64,000 bases of DNA from Viola odorata (lineage: Eukaryota; Streptophyta; Magnoliopsida; Malpighiales; Violaceae). The notes below the pieces were generated by a model. The model was not told the DNA's origin, ran no database searches, and saw nothing but the letters and a program-made list of their open reading frames with translations. The stretch covers positions 2,792,501-2,856,500 of the forward strand of contig OY829539.1 of the NCBI GenBank assembly GCA_963691705.1, in the 5' to 3' direction. Within the stretch, counting starts at the first letter, position 1, and each line of letters opens with the position of its first letter. Below, one piece after another: positions 10,009 through 20,203 of this stretch. A program made the translations under genes and the position numbers.

Positions 10009-12176
10009 ATGATGCCTCGCACGAGATCTCAATCTAGTTCTTTAGCTACCCCTAGGCCAATTTCTCGATATCCCGAGCTTGAAAATACTCCTAGCATCTT
10101 TACTTTCCCCACTGTCTTACGTCTTGAACTGGAAAGCAATAATATTACCTTCCCCTGCGGCTATCGCCCCACTATTCCTTCCGACACTATGAGGCTTCAT
10201 AGCCGGCTCTGGAAAACTCATAGGATTCTTTATTTTAAGATGTTTCAATACGGGTTCCGCCTCCCAGTTCAGGACACGCTGGAGCGGGTGCTGCGTGAGC
10301 ATGGGCTTAACCCTGCGCAAATTACCCCTCCCTCATGGAGTTGCATCTACGCCTTCCTTCGTGCCTGCGAATTAAAAAATATTCTTGCTCCCTCTGTCAC
10401 TTTATTCCGCAAGTTCTTGACTCTGGTTTTTCGCGACGGCTTCATTAATATTATTCCAAGATGGGATGACGCTCTAGTGAGGCCTTTTTGGCAGAAATTT
10501 CAAGGATTTGAGTGGAGCGTCGATAACTGGAAGAGCGGCTTCTTTGTCGTCGAATTACCCTCTTGCCTGTGGTGTCCTGATTTCAACCTGGAGGTGGTTG
10601 ATTGGGAGAAGCCAGCGCCTCTGTCTAAGGAAGAGTTGGATCAGGCCAACGCCTTACAGGAGATAGAGTCCTCCTTCCAGCTCCGAAACTTTGCCTTGTA
10701 CAGGCCTTTAACGGAGTGTGCCATAGGTGAGCTTTTGAGCTTCGCCGCTGCCTTGCTTCCCCCTTGCTTACTAACATTACTTTTTCGCAGGGGAAACTAT
10801 CGCTCGTCCGCTTTCTGAGGGTGACGCTCCTCACAAGGTTGTAGCCCCTTCAACAACTGCTCCCTCTACTTCCACTGGGGCTCGAACTGATCACCGTATG
10901 CCCATAAAGAAAAGAGCTTTAGACAAAATTCTTTCAAGGGAAAGCGGTTCCTCTCTCCGCACTTCCCGCTTCGTAGAGAACTGGTTACCCAGCCGGAAGA
11001 AGAGGTCCGGATCTGGTTTGCCAGTGACTGAGACAAAGATTTTCTCCTACGGAGTTGAGGACATGGAGGACATGGACATAGAGTTGAGCCTCCGCCCGGC
11101 TTCCTCAGCTCAACGGAAGAAGCTAAGGGAAGCAAGCGAAGCTCAGGTGACAAGGGTGGCAACTCAATCTCCCTCTGCCAATACCGCAAATGTCGTCGCT
11201 TCTGAGACTACCATTTCTCCTGGCGCGACAAAAGAGAGCGCAACTTCTCTGGGTGGCGCTTCCTCGCCTCTAGGATTGGTCACTCCCAAATAACCTCTAT
11301 TGCCGCGACGATGCCCTTGCCCGCTGCAGACTCCACTCCTGTCATGGAGCCTCCATACTCTCCCATTGGCCGCTGCATTCCTGATGTGCCTCCCTTTGTC
11401 CCCAGTGGACCTGGCTCTTCTCATTCTCCTCCCAAGTCCCCTTGTCCGTTGTTTATTACTTCCATTCGAGACGTTGGGGGCTCTGGCGGTATCTCCGCCC
11501 CTTCCTTTGTTGCTGATCTTTCCCGTGACGGGCCTCAAGGGGCCCCTTCTCACCGACTAAATCTGTCAAAGTTTGGGACTGAGGGGTTCCGTGCCCTGGG
11601 CATATCAGACCCCTTGTCGCAAGATCAGCCCACGACTATCTTGGCTTGTGAAATGTTTTGCGCCTCCGAGGAGGAGAGTAGACTGCTGCAACTTCCTCCC
11701 GAAGTTCAGTACATGCGCGTCATGAACAACTGCCTTGCTGCCTTTCGACAACTTCATTACTTCATCAAGGCCTGTGGTACACAATCTCAAAACTTTGGTG
11801 CGCTAGCAAAGGTAGAGGAGCTGTCGCGACAGCACAAGCACGCTCAGGCCGAACTGCGCGAGTGTCGTACTGACCTTACTCGGGAAAAATCTAAAGGAAA
11901 AGCCAGGTCGAAGCTTTGGAGGCTGAGCTGGTGGCTGAGAGAAAGAAGAACTCATTCCTTCTTGAGGAGGTATCATCCCGCGATGTCGACCTATCGAAAG
12001 CTTTCAAGAAAGTGGCATGGTGGAAGAAGAAGACTGAACAGGCCTTTGTCGTCGGGGTGACAGATCAACACCGCAGTAGGGCTGCTGATCCTGCTGAGGC
12101 CGCCAGGTACGCCTCCGCGAGGATGAAAGAGATTGATGAGAGACAAGAAGGTTTCCTCTCCTCCGAAGAGGAGTGA
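10009..12176 (+). pseudogene. Antisense gene A: Transposase_28-like (putative gypsy-type) protein
   Basis: Exon 1 (10009-10726) encodes a domain with KMFQYGFRLPVQ, LNPAQITPPSWSCIYAFL, LFRKFL and WKSGFFVVELP, the pattern of the plant 'putative gypsy type transposon' family (Transposase_28). An intron at 10727-10790 joins it in frame to exon 2, which has basic patches (PIKKRALDK; SRKKRSG) and a Ser/Ala-rich linker. Two frameshifts follow, near 11260-11300 and near 11900; the frames 11311-11905 and 11907-12176 supply LNLSKFGTEGFRALG, SEEESRLL and a C-terminal coiled coil ending FLSSEEE. The whole order matches gene B, its paralogue. Start chosen as the second of two adjacent Met-permitting positions after the promoter region. 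Role in the element is unknown. Confidence 0.68.
10727..10790 (+). other. Intron of antisense gene A
   Basis: GTGAGC donor, TACTAAC branch-site consensus at 10769-10775 and TTTTTCGCAG acceptor; 64 bp, phase 1. Removing it joins ATA-G to GG-GAA and opens the frame to 11293. Confidence 0.75.
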
Positions 12177-12846
12177 CAAGTCCGCGCCTGGAGGAAGCCT
12201 ATTTGATGTCGCTTGATTGGTGACATCGCTTCTCTACTTACGCCCTTGTTGTATTATTTTTTCATTTGGACTTTGTCATCGCCTCTTTGCTTGTAATAAT
12301 TGTCATACCTTACAATCTTGACCGAATAATGTGTGTTTCTTGACGATGTCGCTCTTTATCATATGCCGCTTCATTACTTTTTCTCGCACCTTTTGCATGT
12401 CGCGCCATTATGGCTTGTCGCTCCTTTCCACCGGGTTTGACTGCGCCCTTTTCAGAGTATTTAATGCTCTGACTTTCTTTGTTTGATACGGAGAAAACAG
12501 TCATGATGCTCCGAGCCCACGTGTCATCAATGGGGAGCGCTAATGGGACTGGCGGACTGAACACTTATTTTCGCTCCTCAAGAGTTGTTCCCGCTTCCCG
12601 CGCTTCACTGCCCTTGACACGTCACACGCCTCGATCGCTTGACCCGTCGTCCCCTTTAGTTCCTAGGGTTTATATGTAAAAACCCCACGTGCTTTCTTCC
12701 TATCTTTTATTACCTCTCTATTTTAAAGAAACAAAAAAGAAGGAAAACAATTCCTCTTCTTCCTCCTACAATCCGCCGCCGCCCGGGTGCTTCAATTTTC
12801 TTCTCACCATAGGTACCTTCCTTTTTATTCCTCTTTTACCTTGCTC
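12177..12846 (+). other. Spacer between antisense genes A and B
   Basis: No gene. Contains GATGTCGCTCTTTATC-like sequence also found in the other spacers and a possible TATA element TATATGTAAA (12670-12679) for gene B. Confidence 0.4.
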
Positions 12847-13061
12847 ATGGCTCCTAATCGCCGTTATTCCCGCTCTGCTGGGGAGGGGGACATTAATACC
12901 ACTGTTTCCACCATTACCTCCACCGCCGTCCTTCGACGGCGCCTGCGGAGCTATAATGCCACCGTGGACCAGTTGGAGGGGTATTCCACTGAAGTTGCCC
13001 CGAAATCCCTTCACCTTAATAGCGAATTACCTGGCAACAGTAGGGTTCTTTATGCCAAAAT

Positions 13062-13151
13062 ATTCCATTATGGTTTTCGGCTGCCTCTAGATCCTTTGGT
13101 TGCAGAATTCCATTATGGTTTTCGGCTGCCTCTAGATCCTTTGGTTGCTGA
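13062..13151 (+). repeat. 45-bp direct duplication inside gene B
   Basis: Two nearly identical 45-bp copies (13062-13106 and 13107-13151), in frame; gene A has the motif once. Confidence 0.9.
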
Positions 13152-13583
13152 ATTACTCTCTGAATTTGATTTAAATGCTGCCCAACTGAGTCCAAACGCC
13201 TACTGTGGCATTTATGCCTTTATAGCCCTCTGTAGACATATAGGGAATGAATCTCCTTCCTTGTTGTTGCTCCGCTCCCTCTTTCAATTGTACCACCATA
13301 ATAACGACATCATAGCGATATCGCCCCTCTATGATGTTGAAGCTTTAAACCCTTTTACCTGGAAGCTGTTATTCCTTGAGTCTTCCATTGATGCTTGGAA
13401 AAAGGGATTCTTCATCATCAATCTGCCCCAGCCTTTGTGGCGGACCAGTTTTAATCTTGCCATCAGAGATGCCGCCTGGGCGGCAGGCCAGAGTTAGGAC
13501 CAGCTGACCAAGACTGCCTGAGATCCCTGGTATTCGCACTCGCGAACTCGCATGCGGAGGCAACATCCAGGATTGCATTCAAA

Positions 13584-13653
13584 GTGAGCCTCACATCTCT
13601 GATCGCTGTTCCACGTCAATACTAACTCTAACATTCTTTTCTTATTTGTACAG
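13584..13653 (+). other. Intron 1 of antisense gene B
   Basis: GTGAGC donor identical to that of gene A, TACTAAC at 13620-13626, TTATTTGTACAG acceptor, 70 bp. An alternative donor at 13493 (GTTAGG) gives a 161-bp intron that keeps the upstream ORF in frame with exon 2. Confidence 0.6.
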
Positions 13654-13961
13654 ATCCTCCCGCTGGGTGGAAGCCTGATTGTATCAAGAAAAGGGAGAAG
13701 AGAGCTCAGCAGAAGAGAGAAAAAAGGGCTCTTTCCGCCACCTCGGCCGGCGCCGCTACTGATACTACGCGCGCGTCCGCTTCTACGCCTGAGCCTTCCT
13801 CTCTTCCCCAAGCGGAGGCTACTGCCACATCGACCACTGTTCCAATTTCTTCCCCCGGCATTGCTCCTACACAAGCGTCGCCTTCTCATCCTCCTCTTGC
13901 TAGGAAAAAGAAAAGGACTCTCCGCCTTCGCATTATCGCTCCTACACGTCCTCCTGCTCAG

Positions 13962-14034
13962 GTGGTTTTCATAAATTTTTTCCACCCATGTATTTTTATT
14001 TGTTTCTTAATTCCCCTCTGTCTTTTGTGCGTAG
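13962..14034 (+). other. Intron 2 of antisense gene B
   Basis: CAG/GTGGTT donor, T-rich body and GTGCGTAG/G acceptor; 73 bp, phase 0, joining two open frames. Gene A has no intron at the matching place (NTANVVASE versus DTADVASS). Confidence 0.65.
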
Positions 14035-15302
14035 GATACCGCTGATGTTGCCTCTTCTGCCACTCCTTCACGCGACGGCATGGATTTGTCGGGTATTCTT
14101 GGTCCCAAGCGACCGCGTCTGAATGAAGACGTCCCTTCAGCGGACACCACTGTCGCTGGTCAGGATAGGCAGGACGGCATTGCCAATACCGGTCCCTTGA
14201 CAGGCGACCAAGGTTCTGGCCCGGCAGGGAACGAGGTTACCTCTGCGCCGCTTCATTCCTCTTTTGCCGCATCATCTCCTCCTCCAGGCAATCCCTTGGA
14301 CTTTCTGGAGGTTCTTGAAGAGGAGCACTTCCCAAACTTACCGGCCAGCGGCTTCAATATTGACGTTGGGCCATCCAATCATTCCCCTCTGTCCCCTCCG
14401 GATCTCTTCTTCGTTCCCACTGCAGCTCAGACAATCTTTCCCTTTCTTCCCCCAATAGAAACCCCGCGCATGGTGGCTGAGTTAAGCACTATACTCTCCA
14501 GCGGATCCGCCACCCATCAAGTTGATTTGAGCAACATTCGCCAGCGCGGGTTCCCAGCGTTAGGAGGCGACAGCTCCCTAGCGACATCCGCCTTACTAGC
14601 AGGACATCTGTTGTCAGTTGAGGAGGAAGAGCGAGGTTTCCTCTCCGTTGCCGAGGGTGAACAATTGCAGCAGATAAGGACTCATCTGTTCTCTAGCTTT
14701 CAAGGTTTCCATTACTGGTCTATAAATATGATGAGACGAATGAGCTCTCTCCAATCCTCCTCCCAGGAATGGCGCAACACTAACCATCAACTCTCGGAAG
14801 AAATCAGCAAGTACCAAAGGGAGCTTCATGAAGCTCAAGAGGAGCTACGGAAGAGTGTTGAGGAGCAACAATGTGTAGAAAACAGTTTGGGAGTTGCCAG
14901 GAAAGAGTTGGAAGAGGCCAAAGGACTCCGGGCCGCTGGGGATGCCGCCCTTCAAGCGGAGCAGAGCAAGAATGCCGCGCTTAAGGAGGAAACGGCGGAC
15001 AGGTGCAAGTGGTTTTCGGAACAAGCGGCAGGTCTCATGGCCGATTGCTTCATTGAGCATCACGGCCACCATTTCTTCGACGCTGACGCCATCATCCGCC
15101 TCTTCAAGCAAAAGTCCGGGTTCCTCACGGAAGAGGGCTACCGCCAGGCGAAAAGGCCACGGCCTGACGAGGGGAACAACAGCATGCCCGGGCCGTGAAT
15201 GTCATTTCTCTTTTGTCCATCGGGTGCTCTGACTTCTTTGCCCCTTTTTGTGTTTTTTAGGGCCTTTTGTTTGAGCAAGCATCCCTTCGTGTGTAAACAG
15301 TT

Positions 15303-15690
15303 TGTACAATTTTCTGCACATTTTCACTTATTACTTTGTTAGTAGCGACATATTCTCCAAAATTCTTAATTACCTTGGGGCATTGCCGCGCGTATTCCTT
15401 GCTTATTTAGCGCGATCCCCTAGAGATATCGCTTGTGCCAAATTTCCTACACACTTTCACTTATCACTTGTTAATAGCAACATATTATCGAATAATCTTA
15501 ATTACCTTGGGGCATTGCCGCGCGTATTCCTTTCTTATTTAGCACGATCCCCCAAATATGTCGCTTGTGCCGAATTTTCTGCACATTTTCACTTATCACT
15601 TTGTTAATAGCGACATATTATCAAAAATCTTAATTACCTTGGGGCATTACCGCGCGATCTCCCCCGATGTCGCTCGTGTCCCGTACTCTT
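15303..15690 (+). repeat. 133-bp tandem repeat, about 2.9 copies
   Basis: Units start near 15307, 15440 and 15573, each with TTAATTACCTTGGGGCATT and CGCGCGTATTCC-like blocks. Short ORFs through it are repeat artefacts. Confidence 0.85.
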
Positions 15691-16287
15691 CCAGCCAAAC
15701 TTCACCGGGTTTGTCCCTTCCAGCTACTAGCTGTGGTACGGTGACCTTTATTATTTCTTCAATCAGCCGGGAAGTGCCCTTACTCAGTGCGCCGCCTGAT
15801 CAATGCTGGCCATCACGAGGACAGGACTTTTCACTTCCTCAGCGTTGCCCTCACACCTCAGAACGTGCCCTCACTTAACGAGGTGTCTATGTTAGCGCTA
15901 CCATCGTTAGGATAGGATTTTCACTTGCGAGGTGGAGTTTTTATCTTCCCTAGGGTCGTGCCTCACTTAATGATCATCCGCCTTTGTGAGCGCGGGCTGT
16001 CACAAGGATAGGACTTTACACCCCCAGGGGAGTCGGGGCGTGCCCTCTCTGTGTCTCCTCTTGGCGACCCGCCTGATCAGGGCCGGCCTCCCAAGGCCAT
16101 AAATTTTTCACTTCCAACACCATATATTAGGATCGCCGGGGCGTGCCTCATCTTGCCGATCCGTCCGCATTAGCCCATTCTGCCTCAAGGCTAGGACTTT
16201 TCACCCCCGACATCCTCCTTTCCTTGTTCTCTGTACATTACACAGACAAACAACAAGGAACAAGAAATATTTCCACAACAATTGTTA
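15691..16287. other. GC-richer noncoding part of Tat-E 3' region
   Basis: No gene seen. Loosely repeated phrases around CTCACTTAACGAGGTG, GATAGGACTTT and GGGCGTGCC suggest a decayed tandem array. Confidence 0.35.
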
Positions 16288-16712
16288 GACCATGCCCACG
16301 GCATGTCGATATTTCAATTTCAAAAGACCATGCCCACGGCATGTCGATATTTCTATTTCAAAGACCATGCCCACGGCATGTCAAAATTTCAATTTCAAAA
16401 GTCCACGCCCACGGCATGTCGATATTTCAAAGACCATGCCCACGGCATGTCAAAATTTCAATTTCAAAAGACCATGCCCACGGCATATCGATATTTCAAA
16501 GACCATGCCCACGGCATGTCAAAATTTCAATTTCAAAAGACCATGCCCACGGCATGTCAAAATTTCAATTTCAAAAGACCATGCCCACGGCATGTCGATA
16601 TTTCAAAGACCATGCCCACGGCATGTCAAAATTTCAATTTCAAAAGACCATGCCCACGGCATGTCAATATTTCAAAGACCATGCCCACGGCATGTCAATA
16701 TTTCAAAACCAT
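16288..16712. repeat. Hairpin minisatellite, type 1 (about 12 units)
   Basis: Each unit has the inverted repeat CATGCC-CAC-GGCATG followed by a TCRATATTTCAA or TCAAAATTTCAATTTC spacer. Unit length alternates between about 30-31 and 37-38 bp. ORFs on all plus frames (16143-16987) arise from the array. Confidence 0.93.
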
Positions 16713-16966
16713 GCTCAAGGCATGTCATATTCCACAAATTTCAAAACCATACTCAACGGCATGTTATATTTCACAAATTTCAAAACCATGCTCAACGGCA
16801 TGTTATATTTCACAAATTTCAAAACCATGCTCAACGGCATGTTATATTTCACAAATTTCAAAACCATGCTCAACGGCATGTTATATTTCACAAATTTCAA
16901 AACCATGCTCAACGACATGTTATATTTCACAAATTTCAAAACCATGCTCAACGGCATGTTGGCATG
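16713..16966. repeat. Hairpin minisatellite, type 2 (39-bp, about 6 units)
   Basis: Regular 39-bp units with CATGC-TCAACG-GCATG, TTATATTTCACAAATTTC spacer. Directly continues type 1 and abuts the end of integrase. Confidence 0.93.
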
Positions 16967-19759
16967 TTAAATTCTAGCATGATATAATTTTAATCTAGCA
17001 ATGTTCCAAGAGTTAGGTAAGGGAGTACCGTCAACCGTTTCGAGGTGATACGCCCCATTTCCGATAACACGAGTGACGCGGTATGGGCCTTCCCAGTTTG
17101 AGCTGTGCTTCCACATTCGTTGGCCCGCCGCTCGTTTATCCCTGAGCACGAGGTCTCCCGCTTTGAACAGCCGCTCCTTAACATGTCTGTTGTGATACCG
17201 CTCCATTCTTCTTTTGTAGTGCATTATTTTCAAGAGAGCTTCCTCGCGCGCCTCAGAGAGCATGTCAAGGTTAGCTCGTAACCTCTCCTCATTTAATTCC
17301 TCCTTGAAATATTCCACCCTCAAACTTAGGGTGCCAATTTCGACAGGTGTTACCGCTTCGGTACCAAAAGCCATCGCAAAGGGCGTCTCACCCGTACTTG
17401 TTTTGACGGTCATGCAGTAAGCCCACATTACATAGGATAACTCATCTGGCCACTTCTTTTTCGACCCTTCGAGATTTTTCTTGATGCCGCTCAGAATGCT
17501 TCGGTTGGTCACCTCCGCCTGGCCATTAGTCTGGGGATGCACCACAGAGGAGAACCTCTGTTCAATCTGAAATTCTTCGCATTGCTCCTTTATGAAGCAG
17601 CTGGTAAATTGCTCCCCGTTGTCGCTAACTAGCACGCGAGGCACCCCGAAGCGCATGATCACTTGGTGCTTAAAGAAGTGCCATACCTTTTCTGTCGTAA
17701 TAGTGGCTACCGCTTCTACTTCCGCCCATTTTTTAAAATAATCCACTGCCACAATTACAAATTTTAGTTGGGACCTTGCCTTAGGAAAAGGGCCTAAAAT
17801 ATCGATTCCCCACTTAGCAAAAGGACAAGGTGCCACGATTTGAGATATTTCAGCGGCAGGTCGTCGAGGGATTTTGGAAAATTCTTGACATCTATGGCAC
17901 GACTGCACAAAGTTGTTACAATCCCTGCGAATAGTGGGCCAATAGAATCCTGACCGAAATACCTGCGTGGCCATGGTACCACCCGACACATGCATGCCGC
18001 AGATGCCCTCATGGATCTCTCGCAGGGTATGGAGGCCTTCTTGTTCCGTTATGCATTTTGCGGCCGGGTGCGAGAAACATCTCCGAATTAGCGCCCCATC
18101 ATAATAAGTGCACCTCGCCGCTTACTTCAATACTTTTTTCTTTTCTACATTGTCGCTTGGGAGCTCGTCATGCTTCAAAAAATTTATCACAGGGATCCTC
18201 CAATCCTTTTCGATCTCCTCTACACATAGCGACAGCTGTTCCTCTATGAAGGACGGCAATGACCTTTCTTCATAGTACACGTCCTCTGGAATAGCGGCCT
18301 CCTGATTGGCTGCCGTCTTGGCAAGACTATCCACCTCGGTATTATCCTCCCGCGAGATGTGTTCAAAAGTGACACATACACCGCTTTGTTCCATTTCTGC
18401 CAACTCCCTTTTCACTTTCGAGAGGTATTGCGCCATGATCGGTTCTCTAGCTTGGGAATGTCCCAAGACTTGATCAATTATCAACTTGGATTCCACTCGC
18501 ATTATCAACCGTAGGGCTCCAGCTACCAGGTCGTTCTCAGCTTTGGCGAAGAGATTCCTTCCTACTCTAAGCCCTGCCAATAACGCTTCATACTCTGCTG
18601 CGTTGTTGGACAGCGGTTGTAGGATTCTGATGGCGTGATGCACCTGCACATCGTGTGGCCCGAGCATATATATTCCGGCTCCCGCCAGTTCCTGATTTTT
18701 GGCGCCATCCACGTAGATGACCCATGTGTCCGCGGGGGCTTCTGAGGGTGGGACCTTTGTATCACTGTCTTTCCTCTCAAGCGGCTCTACCGCCTTGTCC
18801 CTAGTAAATCTGCACTCGGCTATGAAATCCGCCAAAACTTGAGCTTTTACAGACGGCCGAGCTTTGTATTGTAGTCCATATTGTTCTAGCTCAATTGACC
18901 AGATCAACATCCTCCCCGAGGATTCTGGTTTCCTGAAAATCCTTCTCAAAGGCTGGTCCGTGAGCACGATGACCGGATGGGCTTGAAAATATTTGTCCAT
19001 CTTTCGTGTGGACTGTATCAGGGCGAACGCCACCTTCTCAAGGTGGGTGTACCGCACCTCGGCATCTTTTAACACATGACTGACAAAGAAAATGGGTCGG
19101 TGGGCGTAATTGTCCTCCCGGACCAAAACAGCACTGACCACTTTGTCCGCGACGCCAAGGTACAAAAATAACGTGTCGCCCGACTCTGGTCGTGTTAGCA
19201 CCAAGTTGGACGACAAGTAAGCTTTCAAACTTATGAACGCCTCTTCACATTCTTGTGTCCACCCAAAAGGAGCTTTCTTGCGTATAACTTTGAAGAACGG
19301 CAGGCACTTCTCGCCCTGCTTAGAAATGAACCGCCCTAGAGCAATGACGCGTCCTGTCAATCTCTGAACCTCCTGAAGGGTTCGCGGCGATACCATATCA
19401 TGGATAGCCTTAATCTTTGACGGGTTCGGTTGGATGCCCTTTTGGCTTACCACATACCCGAGGAATTTTCCCGTCTGAAATGCGAACGCGCACTTGCGGG
19501 GGTTCAGCTTTATCTGGTATTTCCTCAATGTATCAAACACTTCCTACAAATCGGCCAGATGGTCACTGAAACTTCTGCTTTTGACCAGTACATCGTCTAC
19601 GTATACCTCTACATTTCTCCCGATTTGCTTTTCAAACACTTTGTTGGCCATAAGCTGGAAGGTCGCCCCTGCGTTCTTTAAGCCGAACGGCATTGCCGTG
19701 TAGCAATAAGTGGCCTTCGAGGTTATAAATGTCGTCTTTTCCTCATCCTCCTTGGCCAT
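16967..19759 (-). pseudogene. Tat-E pol: RT palm, RNase H, archaeal-type RNase H, integrase
   Basis: One minus-strand frame with two stops (TAG 19544-19546, TAA 18122-18124). RT: YCYTAMPFGLKNAGATFQ and catalytic VYVDDVLVKS, then KCAFAFQTGKFLGYVVS. First RNase H: PIFFVSHVLKDAEVRYT and LTDQPLRRIF. Second, archaeal-type RNase H: WVIYVDGAKN, NNAAEYEALLAGL, REDNTEVDSLAKTA; this dual arrangement is typical of Tat elements. Integrase: zinc part with HEGICGMH and CHRCQ, then WGIDILGPFP, LVSDNGEQF and NGQAEVTNRS (D, D, E), GPYRVTRVIGNGAYHLE near the C-terminus. The enzyme copies and inserts the element. All catalytic residues that I can locate are present; stops inactivate the copy. Confidence 0.92.
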
Positions 19760-20201
19760 AGGAATTTGATGGTATCCAGAATTGGCGTCTAGGGAACTCC
19801 AATCCGAGGAAGCGGATAGCAGTCCTTAGGGCAAGCGTCGTTCAAGTTGGTGAAATCAATGCACATGCGCCAGTCTCCGTTGGGCTTGCGGACTAAGACT
19901 GGGTTAGCCAGCCAAGTGGGATATTGAACTTCTCGGATGAATCCCGCATCTGACAATTTTGCTATCTCCTTATCAATCACCACCGCCTTTTCCGCGGAGA
20001 ATACTCGCCGTGTGGGTCAACATTGAGTCGATGCTCGGCCACTTTCCTAGACACGCCAGGCATGTCCGCTGGTTTCCACGCGAACTCTCCTTTGCACTTG
20101 TTCAACAGCTGAGCTAATTGGGCTCTCTCCTCAGGGGTCAGCTTGTCGCTAGCCTGGAAGCTCGCCTTATCATTGCCTTGGACAGGGATGGGTACCATCA
20201 C
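19760..20201 (-). pseudogene. Tat-E pol: RT N-terminal part with frameshifts and deletion
   Basis: Reads VPIPVQGNDKASF, LLNKCKGEFAWKPADMPGVS and, after a frameshift near 19980, VIDKEIAKLSDAGFIREVQ, NPVLVRKPNGDWRMCIDFT, NDACPKDCYPLPRI. After PLPRI only a few bases precede SLDANSGYHQIPM in another frame: about 14 usual codons of the RT are missing around 19785-19795. A frameshift near 20205 separates it from the protease ORF. The lesion removes part of the RT fingers/palm. Confidence 0.85.
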
Positions 20202-20203
20202 AT

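Larger units (their letters stand above)
12847..15198 (+). pseudogene. Antisense gene B: paralogue of gene A, Transposase_28-like
   Basis: ATG 12847 opens MAPNRRYSRS. The N-terminal domain parallels gene A: RVLYAKIFHYGFRLP, LNAAQLSPNAYCGIYAFI, WKKGFFIINLPQPLW. A 45-bp tandem duplication repeats FHYGFRLPLDPLVAE. Frameshifts follow near 13485 and before 13583: the end of exon 1 reads in one shifted frame (RPELGPADQDCL), then another (NIQDCIQ). Intron 1 is 13584-13653; exon 2 (13654-13961) carries basic clusters KKREKRAQQKREKR and ARKKKRTLRLR; intron 2 is 13962-14034; exon 3 (14035-15198) has LSNIRQRGFPALG and a long coiled coil, about residues 150-330 of that exon. A 161-bp intron starting at 13493 would bypass the frameshifts, so a functional product is not excluded. 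Confidence 0.68.

Noticed and set aside
10625..11553. Minus-strand ORFs opposite genes A and B
   Set aside because: Shadows of the plus-strand coding sequence, without domains or fitting frame order.
16288..16966. CRISPR-like regular repeats
   Set aside because: Spacers are not unique, the genome is eukaryotic, and no cas genes exist; it is a minisatellite.
16143..16987. Three long overlapping plus-strand ORFs (231-275 codons)
   Set aside because: They are translations of the hairpin minisatellite in all three frames; not genes.
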